Below the pieces are notes generated by a model. The model saw only the letters and a program-made list of their open reading frames with translations, made no database searches and had not been told where the DNA came from. Positions 27,601 through 34,836 of a DNA stretch of 64,000 nucleotides are shown piece by piece. Made by a program: the position numbers and the translations under genes. Position 1 is the stretch's first letter. The number at the start of each line of letters is the position of its first letter. Source of the stretch: Acidobacteriaceae bacterium (lineage in GTDB: Bacteria > Acidobacteriota > Terriglobia > Bryobacterales > Bryobacteraceae); the NCBI GenBank assembly GCA_019240475.1, contig JAFAYI010000031.1, forward strand, positions 1 to 64,000. Reading direction: 5' to 3'.

Positions 27601-27789
27601 GCGGTGTCGCGGCAGATTTTGGGCACGGCGGTGATTGGTGGAATGCTCGCGGCATCGCTGATCGCGATCTTCCTGATACCCGTAAGTTTTGACGTAGTCG
27701 AAAAAATCACGCATCGAGTCAGGGGGCGCGGGAAGGCTGGGGCGACTCTCAAGCCGGCTGAACCGGACACAGGAGAGTCCGCATCGTGA
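24613..27789 (+). CDS. RND efflux pump inner-membrane subunit (HAE1/AcrB type)
   Basis: This 1058-residue proton-driven exporter has the usual twelve membrane helices and two large periplasmic loops. The first helix (about 10-28) begins FFINRPIVAMVIAILMVLVG, and the proton relay shows VVDDAIVVVE (Asp-Asp of TM4) with the second-half AAKNAILIVEFAKR. The length and G+C match AcrB/MexB-class pumps, which expel drugs, detergents or solvents. Substrates cannot be read from sequence. It starts two bases after the adaptor stop and overlaps the channel gene by 4 bp (GTGA). Confidence 0.95.
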   Translation: MPKFFINRPIVAMVIAILMVLVGGISALRLPVAQFPSIVPPEILVTGIYPGADAQTLEQSVATPLEEQISGVDNMNYMYSINANNGQSQITVDFDVATDPNIDQVLTQLRTAQAQSQLPAQVNTAGLQVQKSLTSPLMLIALYSPRSSYDAIFLANYGYINLVDQLTRVTGVARVQVFGAGQYAMRCWINPDRLAKLNVTVPQIVSAINAQNTVNPAGQIGAEPVPNGQQFTYTVRAQGRLTSPEQFGDIVLRVNPDGSNLRLKDVARLELGSQTYNLTARYNGVPSAILAVYQLPGTNAVDAANNVRKAMAQLAQRFPQDLAYQVSLDTTKAVTAGMQEIIYTLLEALGLVILVVYIFLQGWRATIIPLAAVPVSLIGTFVVFPMLGYSINTLSLFGLVLAIGLVVDDAIVVVEAVERHIDEGMTPREASLKAMEEVSGPVIATALILTAVFVPTVFIPGITGRLYQQFAVTIAISVIFSAFNALSLSPALAALLLRPRKESHGPLARFFGWFNRTFERVTEGYVHTSGRLIRKAGFSLLFLAAVACIAFLVGKRLPVSFLPEEDQGYVFVALQLPNAASLQRTSAAAKKVEDIIMHTPGVQGCTSVVGFSLLSFVQATYSAFFFVTEKPWDARTSPQEHYTAIRTHISQEISKIPDGIGFSFAPPSIPGVGTSGGVTFVLEDRSGGTLQFLTDNLGKFLAAAQKRKELAGIATSYLPSVPQEYVNVDRLKVERQGVNIADVYETLQTFMGGYLVNYFNQFGRQWQVYVEAEGNYRTRATNLSQFYITNNQNQMVPLNAVTDIHPIEGPEFTMRYNEYHSAEIFASAAPGYSSGQAMQALQEVFAQTMPREMGYDYMGMSYQEQKAAAGLPASVIFGLSLVFVFLILAAQYESWSLPFSVLLGTPIAVFGAYMFLWLRRFDNDVYAQIGLIMLIGLAAKNAILIVEFAKREYEERGKSIEEAALTGARIRLRPILMTAFAFILGCVPLWRAQGSGAVSRQILGTAVIGGMLAASLIAIFLIPVSFDVVEKITHRVRGRGKAGATLKPAEPDTGESAS

Positions 27790-29186
27790 GCGGGCGCGTT
27801 CTTGCGATCGCCGGGGCGCTATTGCTTGTTTCTGGCTGTACGGTGGGCCCGAATTATCGCCGGCCCGTTGTGAACGTTCCAGCCACGTATCGCGGGGCGG
27901 ATCCCGCGGGGCCCACGACTCAGACTGGGCAGTCGTTCGCGGACGAGAAGTGGTGGACGGTTTTCCAGGACCCCGAACTGCAGAAGCTCATTCGAACCGG
28001 CCTCCAGCAGAACTTCGATATAAGAATCGCGGCGACGCGCATACAACAAGCGCAAGCGCAATTGGTGATCACGCGCGCGCAGCAGTTTCCGAACATAGGC
28101 GCAGGTCCAAGCGTCTCGGGGACACGGCAGCCGCCGATTGCCGGCGTGCTTCCCGCCTACTCCTACGTCGCGGAAGAACTGGGCTTTTCAGGTTCCTGGA
28201 ATATCGACTTTTGGGGCCGGTACCGGCGCGCGACAGAAGCGGCGCGCGCGAATCTGCTCGCCTCCGAATGGGGGCAGCGGGCAGTGATTGCGACGCTCGT
28301 CGAAAACCTTGCGACGGCGTACATTCAGCTTCGCGAGCTGGATCTGGAACTCGATATTTCGAGACGGACACTTGCTTCGAGGCAGCAGTCGCTACAACTG
28401 ACGCAAACGCTGGAGCAGGGCGGGGCAACATCGCTGCTGGATGTGCGGCAGGCGCAGCAACTGGTGGAAACGGCGGCCGCGAGTATTCCCGACACCGAGC
28501 GCCAGATTGGACAACAAGAAGACCAGATCAGTACTCTGTTGGGCGAGAATCCGACCGCCATAGAACGCGGCCTGAGATTGACGGAACAGCCGCTGCCGCC
28601 GAGCATTCCGGCGGGTATTCCGTCATCTCTGCTGGAGCGGCGGCCCGATATTCGACAGGCAGAAGAGCAACTGGTAGCGGCTAACGCGCAGATCGGCGTG
28701 GCGCGGGCGCAACTGTTCCCGCAGATATCGTTGACAGGGAGCGGCGGAGTGGAGAGCTTCGGGCTGACTAATATTTTCACTCCGGCGTCGCGCGCCTGGA
28801 ACTATACGGCGTCAGCCACGCAGCCAATCTTCAACGCGGGAAGCCTTCGGGCCAATGTGCGGCTCGCGCAGGCGCAGCAGCAGCAGGCGCTATTGACTTA
28901 CGAGCAGACGATTCAGCAAGCGTTTCGAGAGGCCTCGGATTCGTTGATTGCCTATCGCAAGTACCGCGAGTACCGCCAACACCAGGAGCTTCTCACGGAC
29001 GCCGCGCATGAGGCCGCTAATCTTTCCGAGATGCGGTACAAGGGCGGGGTATCTAGCTACCTGGAAGTTCTGACGAACGAGACCAACTATTTCTCGGCGG
29101 AATTGAATCTGGCGCGTGCAAGATTGAATGAGCGTCTCTCCATGGTGCAGATCTATAATGCGCTGGGGGGCGGGTGGCAACAGTGA
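27786..29186 (+). CDS. Outer-membrane efflux lipoprotein (NodT/OprM type)
   Basis: A 466-residue channel component that completes the tripartite pump by opening a duct through the outer membrane. The lipobox is VSGC (Cys near residue 18) followed by TVGPNYRRP, typical of NodT/OprM proteins. Two OEP repeats (about 60-250 and 270-460) give the trimeric alpha/beta barrel. The GTG start overlaps the pump stop, so translation is coupled. The next gene begins 60 bp later with its own promoter-like element. Confidence 0.93.
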   Translation: MSGRVLAIAGALLLVSGCTVGPNYRRPVVNVPATYRGADPAGPTTQTGQSFADEKWWTVFQDPELQKLIRTGLQQNFDIRIAATRIQQAQAQLVITRAQQFPNIGAGPSVSGTRQPPIAGVLPAYSYVAEELGFSGSWNIDFWGRYRRATEAARANLLASEWGQRAVIATLVENLATAYIQLRELDLELDISRRTLASRQQSLQLTQTLEQGGATSLLDVRQAQQLVETAAASIPDTERQIGQQEDQISTLLGENPTAIERGLRLTEQPLPPSIPAGIPSSLLERRPDIRQAEEQLVAANAQIGVARAQLFPQISLTGSGGVESFGLTNIFTPASRAWNYTASATQPIFNAGSLRANVRLAQAQQQQALLTYEQTIQQAFREASDSLIAYRKYREYRQHQELLTDAAHEAANLSEMRYKGGVSSYLEVLTNETNYFSAELNLARARLNERLSMVQIYNALGGGWQQ

Positions 29187-29218
29187 CAAGGCATCATCTG
29201 GAGCAATGCGCGTTGGCA

Positions 29219-29227
29219 TGATATACT
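29219..29227 (+). promoter_or_regulatory. Putative extended -10 promoter of the binding-protein gene
   Basis: TG-A-TATACT (29219-29227) is a strong extended -10 element, 20 bp before the ATG at 29247, after the efflux operon. It suggests the binding-protein gene is transcribed on its own. No -35 match is needed for this type. Confidence 0.45.
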
Positions 29228-29246
29228 CCCGCGCTAGGTACACCTG

Positions 29247-30239
29247 ATGAGAACACTTCAGTGGGCATTCTCAGCGGCAGGGCTTTCGGCCGCGCTTTTT
29301 TTACTGACCGGCTGCTCGACCAATCCGCACGAGCCGAACGAAAAATATATTCTGGTTGCGGACAACACGAAGATCGCTTATTGGCAAACCGCGCTGCAAG
29401 GCCTGACTCACGCCGTCAATGAGATAAAAGTCAAGGGCGAGATGCAGGGGCCGGACGGGCACGATCCACAAGGCGAGCACGAGGCCTTTCGAAGGGCGCT
29501 GGCGGAGAAGCCGGCAGGAATTTTGGTCTCGGCCACGGACGCGACGATTCTGGGTCCGGACATTGATTCGGCGGTGGGACAGGGTATACCGGTTATCACG
29601 ATCGATTCCGACGCCCCCGACAGCAAACGTTTGTTCTTTGTAGGAACCGACAACTTCAATGCAGGGACAACGGGAGGAAATCTCGCGGCCAAGCTCATCG
29701 GTGGCAAAGGCGACGTTGTCATTTTTACAATCGCGAGCCAGGCGAACCTGAAGGACCGCTTGAATGGTTACAAGGCTGCGTTTGCCGAACACGCGGGCAT
29801 CAACATTCTGCAGACTATCGACATGAATGGCAACTCCGACATCGCTTTCGACAGCGCAAAAAAGTTGATCGACAGCAAGACTAAGGTCGCGGCATTCATT
29901 TGCCTGGAAGCTCTGGCTTGTCCGGCGGTGGCCGATGTGGTGAATCGGGAGAATATGGGCGGCAAGATCACGATAGTCGCTATGGACACGGACCCGAATA
30001 CGCTCGATTGGATCAAGAAGGGCGTCATTTCGGCCACTATCGCTCAAAAGCCCTGGACCATGGCGTACTTTGGCGCCAAGGTGGTGGCAGACATGCATCT
30101 GCACCCGCCGTCTCCGCTTTCCGGCAACTGGAAGGAAAATTCTTTCGCGCCGGTTCCGCAGTTTGTGGACACCGGATCTTTCGTGGTGGACAAGAACAAC
30201 GTGGGAACTCTCTCTCAACAGCCGGGCGGCGGCCAGTAG
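29247..30239 (+). CDS. Periplasmic sugar-binding-type lipoprotein (orphan)
   Basis: This 330-residue type I periplasmic binding protein belongs to the ribose/xylose-binding (Peripla_BP_4) group. A lipobox (LLTGC, Cys about 23) anchors it. The ligand fold is visible in ILVSATDATILGPDIDSAVGQ, IDSDAPDSKRLFFVGTDN and IAQKPWTMAYFG. Such proteins normally feed an ABC importer, but no ATPase or permease gene is in the window, so it either serves a distant transporter or acts as a sensor. The ligand is unknown; pentoses or related sugars are typical of the family. It is convergent with the enolase-superfamily gene, 10 bp apart. Confidence 0.88.
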   Translation: MRTLQWAFSAAGLSAALFLLTGCSTNPHEPNEKYILVADNTKIAYWQTALQGLTHAVNEIKVKGEMQGPDGHDPQGEHEAFRRALAEKPAGILVSATDATILGPDIDSAVGQGIPVITIDSDAPDSKRLFFVGTDNFNAGTTGGNLAAKLIGGKGDVVIFTIASQANLKDRLNGYKAAFAEHAGINILQTIDMNGNSDIAFDSAKKLIDSKTKVAAFICLEALACPAVADVVNRENMGGKITIVAMDTDPNTLDWIKKGVISATIAQKPWTMAYFGAKVVADMHLHPPSPLSGNWKENSFAPVPQFVDTGSFVVDKNNVGTLSQQPGGGQ

Positions 30240-30249
30240 CGGGAAGGGT

Positions 30250-31374
30250 TCAGTCGGAAGGTGAGCAGGCGGAGAATACTTGAAATTTTTCTGCGTCGGC
30301 TCGCTTGAATTCAAGGCCTAAGCCGGCACGCGAACCATCAGGTCTCAAGTTTCCATTTACGGGGCGGAGCGCGCCGTCGAGGATCATTTGCTCGATGCGC
30401 GCATGGTCATGAAAGTATTCGACGTTGATTGCGGACACAAGCGCGCAGCATAACGTGGCGTGCACGGACGGCGATGTGTGGGCCGAGAGCGGGAAATGAG
30501 AGGTCTCGCAGAGATGGCCAATCTTCAGGAAGTTCGTGACGCCGCCGCAGCGCGTGACATCGGCTTGCAAAACATCGACGGCTTGGGCCTCAAGCAGGAG
30601 GCGAGCGTCGTCGAGGACGTAGCAATACTCGCCGGCGGCGATATTCATGAGCGGTGGGGCATGTTCTACCAACAGATGAAGGCCCACGCGATCGTCTGAA
30701 GTGACGGGCTCTTCGAACCATACGACTCCCAGGCCGGCAAATTCCCGTGCTTTTTGCAACGCTTGCTTGCGAGTATAGGCGCCATTGGCGTCCACGTACA
30801 ATTGCGAACTGCCCCGCAGCGCGTTTTGCACGGATGCGACCCGCGCGACATCCTGGCTGGGATCGCGGCCAATCTTCATCTTGACGGAGCGCAAACCTTC
30901 GGCAGCCCAGCCGGTGAGCTGTTCTAGAAGCTGCTTTTCGGTGTAGGATGTGAAGCCGCCGCTGCCATAGGCGGGAATCTCATCGCGTACCTTTCCAAGG
31001 ATTGTCAGTAGAGGCCGGTTCAGCAGGCGGGCTTTCAAATCCCAGATACACGTGTCGACGGCTGAGATGGCGGTTGAAACTAGTCCGGGGCGGCCCCAGT
31101 TACGAACTTGAATGTCGAGCGCCGAATGAATGGCGGGGATGTCGAAGGCGCTCTTGCCGAGGACGGCCTTTTCGATGAGATCCTTTGCCGCGAGCGCGGC
31201 AGGCGTGGTGGTGTAGGAGAATCCAAGCCCGGTGCGATTGGCGGCAGTGAGCTCGACGATTAGGACTCCGGTGGAATCCCAGACGGCGGTGCCGTCCGAC
31301 TCCTCGGGGTTATCGGTTGGAATGCGAAGAGCGGTAACACGGCCGGAAAGTATGGGGGCTTCAGACGAGTTCAC
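30250..31374 (-). CDS. Mandelate racemase/muconate lactonizing-family enzyme
   Basis: This 374-residue enolase-superfamily member abstracts an alpha proton from a carboxylate substrate held by magnesium. The KxK acid/base motif is Lys165-Met-Lys167, and metal ligands are Asp195, Glu221 and Glu249. A further Asp272 and His299 (SAHTSP) sit on the opposite face, as in the mandelate-racemase subgroup that includes acid-sugar dehydratases. Exact substrate not assignable. The start overlaps the ThDP-enzyme stop by 14 bp, indicating one operon, possibly for degrading a sugar acid to a 2-oxo acid. That pathway link is inference. Confidence 0.87.
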   Translation of the reverse strand: MNSSEAPILSGRVTALRIPTDNPEESDGTAVWDSTGVLIVELTAANRTGLGFSYTTTPAALAAKDLIEKAVLGKSAFDIPAIHSALDIQVRNWGRPGLVSTAISAVDTCIWDLKARLLNRPLLTILGKVRDEIPAYGSGGFTSYTEKQLLEQLTGWAAEGLRSVKMKIGRDPSQDVARVASVQNALRGSSQLYVDANGAYTRKQALQKAREFAGLGVVWFEEPVTSDDRVGLHLLVEHAPPLMNIAAGEYCYVLDDARLLLEAQAVDVLQADVTRCGGVTNFLKIGHLCETSHFPLSAHTSPSVHATLCCALVSAINVEYFHDHARIEQMILDGALRPVNGNLRPDGSRAGLGLEFKRADAEKFQVFSACSPSD

Positions 31375-33112
31375 GAATCTTGTCTTTCGCGATGGTGGCG
31401 GCGATCTTTTCCCAATCCTTGGTGCCGCGAGCCAGGGACTCGGCGAAATGAATCGCTTGCTTAGCGTTCACCTTTGCGGGCATGGGAGGTTCGTTCTGGT
31501 CGACGACAGCTTCGATCAACGCCGGACCGGCGACTGAAAGGGCGGTGTCGATGATGGAGCCGCACTCGGCTGCCGTGTTGATGACAAAGCCGGGAATTCC
31601 GAAGCCGCGGGCGACCGCCGCGAAGTCGATGGGCTGCAGGTCGCACTCGTACTCGGGGTTGCCGAGGAACACCATCTGTTCCCACTTGATCTGGCCGAGC
31701 GCATTGTTCTTGATGACGAAAATCTTGAGCGGGAGTTTGTATTTGACGCAGGTAGCCAGCTCACCCATGAGCATCGTGAAACCGCCATCGCCTACAAAGG
31801 CGACCACCGTGCGGTATGGATAAGCGACCTGAGCCGCAATGGCGTACGGAAAGCCGCAAGCCATGGTGGCCAGATTTCCAGAGCAACTGTGAAGCTGACC
31901 CTGCAGGGATGGGATCTGGCGCGCCCACCAGGTGGTAATGGTGCCGGAGTCGCTCGCGACGATAGCGTCGCTCTTAAGGCGTTTGCCGAGCTCATAGGCG
32001 ACCACTTGCGGCTTCATCGGCGAATCGGTCGCGGTTCCGCGCTGGCGCATCAGCTCGCGCCACTCCTTCATGCCTTCTTGCGCTTTCTCAAGGAACGCGT
32101 GGCCGTGCTTCTTAAGGTGAGGGATCAGCGCATCCAGCGTTTCGGCGGCGTCGCCCACCAGAGCGACATCGGCCGGGTAGCGAAGGCTGATGCGCGAGGG
32201 ATCGATGTCGATCTGAACGCACTTGACGTCGCCGATTTTTGGATAGAACTCGATGTAAGGTAGACAGGAGCCAACGATTAACAGCGTGTCGCAGGCCTCC
32301 ATCGCTTCTTCGGAGGGCAAGGTTCCGAGCAGGCCGAGGCCACCCGTAGTGTAGGGGCTATCGTCGGGCACACAGGACTTTCCAAGCAGAGCCTTGACGA
32401 TCGGCGCGCCGAGCAGGTCCGCGGCCTCTTCCAACTGCCGACCGGCCTTGAGGGCGCCGCGGCCGGCGAGGATGGCGACCTTCTTGCCATTGTTCAAGAT
32501 TTCGGCGGCCGTTTCGATTTCTGCCGGCTCGGGGCGGCGGGCGCCGCGCGCGAACTCATCGGAGACATGGTTGGGCTTATTGCGTGACGAGCGCATGTCC
32601 TTATTAAGAGGCTGATCCTGAATGTCGACCGGGATGGTGATATGAGCCACGCCGTGGCGCGCGAGAGCGGTGCGGCAGGCCAGTTCTGTGATGTTCTGCG
32701 CATGCGCCGCTCCCATAATACGTTCGTTGTATACGGAGACATCCATGAACAACTTGTCGAGAGCGACATCCTGCTGTGTGTGCGTGCCGATCAGGTCGTG
32801 AAATTGTAATCCGGTAATGGCGAGGACCGGCTGACCGTCGAGCTTCGCGTCATACAAGCCGTTCAGCAGATGGATGCCTCCGGGCCCGGAGGTCGCCATG
32901 CAGACGCCAAGGCGACCCGTGAACTTGGCATATCCACAGGCCATGAACGCGGCGGCCTCTTCGTGACGCACCTGGATAAAGCGAATCTTGTCCTTGGCCT
33001 TGCGGAGCGCTTCCATAATGCCGTTGATGCCATCGCCGGGGAGCCCGAAGATGGTGTCGACATTCCAATCGATCAAGGTGTCGACGATTACTTCCGATGC
33101 AGTCTTCGCCAT
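31361..33112 (-). CDS. Thiamine-diphosphate enzyme of the pyruvate oxidase/acetolactate synthase family
   Basis: The 583-residue protein has the three-domain ThDP fold. The Pyr domain has the catalytic Glu51 in VRHEEAAAFMA and FGLPGDGI at the N-terminus, the central domain spans about 190-330, and the PP domain contains GDGGFTMLMGEL followed by KNNALGQ (the GDG...N cofactor motif). It resembles PoxB/YdaP-type proteins annotated as pyruvate oxidase or ThDP-requiring enzyme. The reaction, oxidative or non-oxidative decarboxylation of a 2-oxo acid, cannot be fixed. It heads a two-gene unit with the enolase-superfamily enzyme; the divergent membrane-protein gene begins 147 bp away. Confidence 0.88.
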   Translation of the reverse strand: MAKTASEVIVDTLIDWNVDTIFGLPGDGINGIMEALRKAKDKIRFIQVRHEEAAAFMACGYAKFTGRLGVCMATSGPGGIHLLNGLYDAKLDGQPVLAITGLQFHDLIGTHTQQDVALDKLFMDVSVYNERIMGAAHAQNITELACRTALARHGVAHITIPVDIQDQPLNKDMRSSRNKPNHVSDEFARGARRPEPAEIETAAEILNNGKKVAILAGRGALKAGRQLEEAADLLGAPIVKALLGKSCVPDDSPYTTGGLGLLGTLPSEEAMEACDTLLIVGSCLPYIEFYPKIGDVKCVQIDIDPSRISLRYPADVALVGDAAETLDALIPHLKKHGHAFLEKAQEGMKEWRELMRQRGTATDSPMKPQVVAYELGKRLKSDAIVASDSGTITTWWARQIPSLQGQLHSCSGNLATMACGFPYAIAAQVAYPYRTVVAFVGDGGFTMLMGELATCVKYKLPLKIFVIKNNALGQIKWEQMVFLGNPEYECDLQPIDFAAVARGFGIPGFVINTAAECGSIIDTALSVAGPALIEAVVDQNEPPMPAKVNAKQAIHFAESLARGTKDWEKIAATIAKDKIRELV

Positions 33113-33259
33113 ACTTTTAAGACAACGCCCGGGATGGAATGTGACGGCGAATCGCCTGTGAAGATTCTCAGGTGGCTATTAGATCGCGCACAACGGCCAA
33201 GCCACGGCCTGTGCGCTCGTCGAGCAACACTTCACCTGTAAGCACGTCTAGAGTTATAG

Positions 33260-34132
33260 GTGCTGGTAAAGAGCGTTAGGGAACACATAGCGGACGGGCG
33301 ATTTCAAAGATCGTTGTCGCTGGTGGCCGCGGCTTCAAGTTTTGTGAGCGGCCTGGAAGTCGGATACGAGCACTACAAGGGCAGCTACAGCAATTTGGCT
33401 ATGTACACGCCTGTATTGCTGAGCGGCGCGCTCACGGGGGCTGCGTTAGCGGGGTTTGTCAGCCGCCGAGCGGCACGGACGGCGATGCGCTGGATATCGG
33501 CTGTGACGCTGGCCGACGGCGTCATCGGCTTCGGGTTTCACATTCGAGGCATTCAGCGCAAACCGGGTGGTTGGCGCATTCCGGTTGTGAATATCGTAAT
33601 GGGACCTCCCATATTCGCTCCACTGCTGTTCGGCACGGCAGCCTATCTGGGATTCATGGCGTCGTATCTCAGAAGAGAAGAGGATCCCGAAGAACCGGCG
33701 GAGAGCGGATTACAGGGTTGGCGGCGCGAGTTGAACGAGGGCCGCTTTCAAAAGCACCTCTGCGGGGTGGCGGCCGTGTGGGCCGTTTTTTCCGGATTTG
33801 AAGCATGGTACTCGCATTACAAGAGCCGGTTTCGGATTTGGGCGCAATGGACGCCGATTGTTTTGGCGCCCCTGCAATTTGCGGCATGCCTCGGCGCGAT
33901 TTTCAGCGAGCGGGCGGCGCGGGGACCTCTGCCGGCGATATCGGCTTTGACAGCCATTGACGGCGGAGTCGGCTTCATTTACCACGCGCGCGGCATTGCC
34001 AGACGAAGCGGCGGGAAGAAGCATTGGCTTTACAACGTGCTATATGGGCCCCCGATTTTCGCTCCGCTGCTGTTTGCGGCGTGCGGGGCTTTGGGAATGC
34101 TTGCAAGCATGTTGCGGAGAGAGGGCCAGTGA
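33260..34132 (+). CDS. Membrane protein with a 148-residue internal duplication, unknown function
   Basis: The 290-residue protein consists of two similar halves at a constant offset of 148 residues. GRFQ occurs at 13 and 161, (E/S)HYK with His38 and His186, FH(I)RGI/YHARGI with His94 and His242, and GPPIFAPLLF at 115 and 263. Each half has about three or four hydrophobic helices, so an integral membrane protein is clear. The duplicated pair of histidines per half could be haem or quinone-site ligands, which is inference. I recognise no named family. The start is GTG at 33260. Its stop overlaps the next gene's GTG by 4 bp, so it very likely works with the dehydrogenase genes downstream, perhaps as their membrane anchor. 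Confidence 0.82.
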   Translation: MLVKSVREHIADGRFQRSLSLVAAASSFVSGLEVGYEHYKGSYSNLAMYTPVLLSGALTGAALAGFVSRRAARTAMRWISAVTLADGVIGFGFHIRGIQRKPGGWRIPVVNIVMGPPIFAPLLFGTAAYLGFMASYLRREEDPEEPAESGLQGWRRELNEGRFQKHLCGVAAVWAVFSGFEAWYSHYKSRFRIWAQWTPIVLAPLQFAACLGAIFSERAARGPLPAISALTAIDGGVGFIYHARGIARRSGGKKHWLYNVLYGPPIFAPLLFAACGALGMLASMLRREGQ

Positions 34133-34836
34133 AGCAGCGCAAGCAGCCGGGATATTATCCGGGTTTCAGCACTCTAAGCCAGAAGGCTTATTGGGACGCC
34201 GCCACGAGACGGGAAGTTGAAGCCCGAGTCAATGCTGTGCCGGAGATTCGTTTCTTCACCGACGAAGAGCTTGCGTTGATGAGCGCAGTGTGCGACCGCA
34301 TCGTACCGCAAGACGACCGGCTGCCCGAGTGGCGAATTCCGGTCGTGAATTACATTGACGAGCGCTTGTTTGAAAACAGGATCAGCGGCTATCGGTACGA
34401 AGATATGCCGGCGGATCGAGATTCGCACCGGCTGGGATTGCGAGCTATAGATGAAACAGCGCGCCAGAAGCATGGCCGCGCGTACACGGAACTTGATCGG
34501 CAACAGCAAGAGGAGATTTTGAAGTCGATTCACGACGGAGAGGAGTTGGCGGCGCATGAGATCTGGTCGCGGATGTCGATCGATCGGTACTGGCAGTTAC
34601 TGGTGGGCGATTGCGTGAGCGCCTACTACGCACATCCGTGGGCATGGGACGAGATAGGGTATGGCGGTCCGGCTTATCCGCGCGCGTATATGCGATTGGA
34701 GGGTGGGCTGCCGGAGCCGTGGGAAGTGGACGAGCAGAGATACGAATGGGTGGCGCCGCCCGATTCCATTTCGGATGTCTATGAGCAGACCGGCGCGAGT
34801 GAAACGAGTCATCACGGGCAAGCGGGAACGCATTGA
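34129..34836 (+). CDS. Gluconate 2-dehydrogenase subunit 3-like protein
   Basis: The 235-residue protein matches the subunit 3 (gamma) family of membrane-bound gluconate-type dehydrogenases. It has FFTDEELALMSAVCDRIVPQDD near the N-terminus, DELAAHEIW-like helices in the middle, and AYYAHPWAWDEIGYGGPAYPR at 160-185. Members stabilise and help export the GMC-type flavoprotein subunit. Most family members carry a twin-arginine signal; this one has none, which suggests the complex faces the cytoplasm. The GTG at 34129 overlaps the membrane-protein stop (GTGA). It ends in a TTGA overlap with the GMC gene. Confidence 0.86.
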   Translation: MKQRKQPGYYPGFSTLSQKAYWDAATRREVEARVNAVPEIRFFTDEELALMSAVCDRIVPQDDRLPEWRIPVVNYIDERLFENRISGYRYEDMPADRDSHRLGLRAIDETARQKHGRAYTELDRQQQEEILKSIHDGEELAAHEIWSRMSIDRYWQLLVGDCVSAYYAHPWAWDEIGYGGPAYPRAYMRLEGGLPEPWEVDEQRYEWVAPPDSISDVYEQTGASETSHHGQAGTH

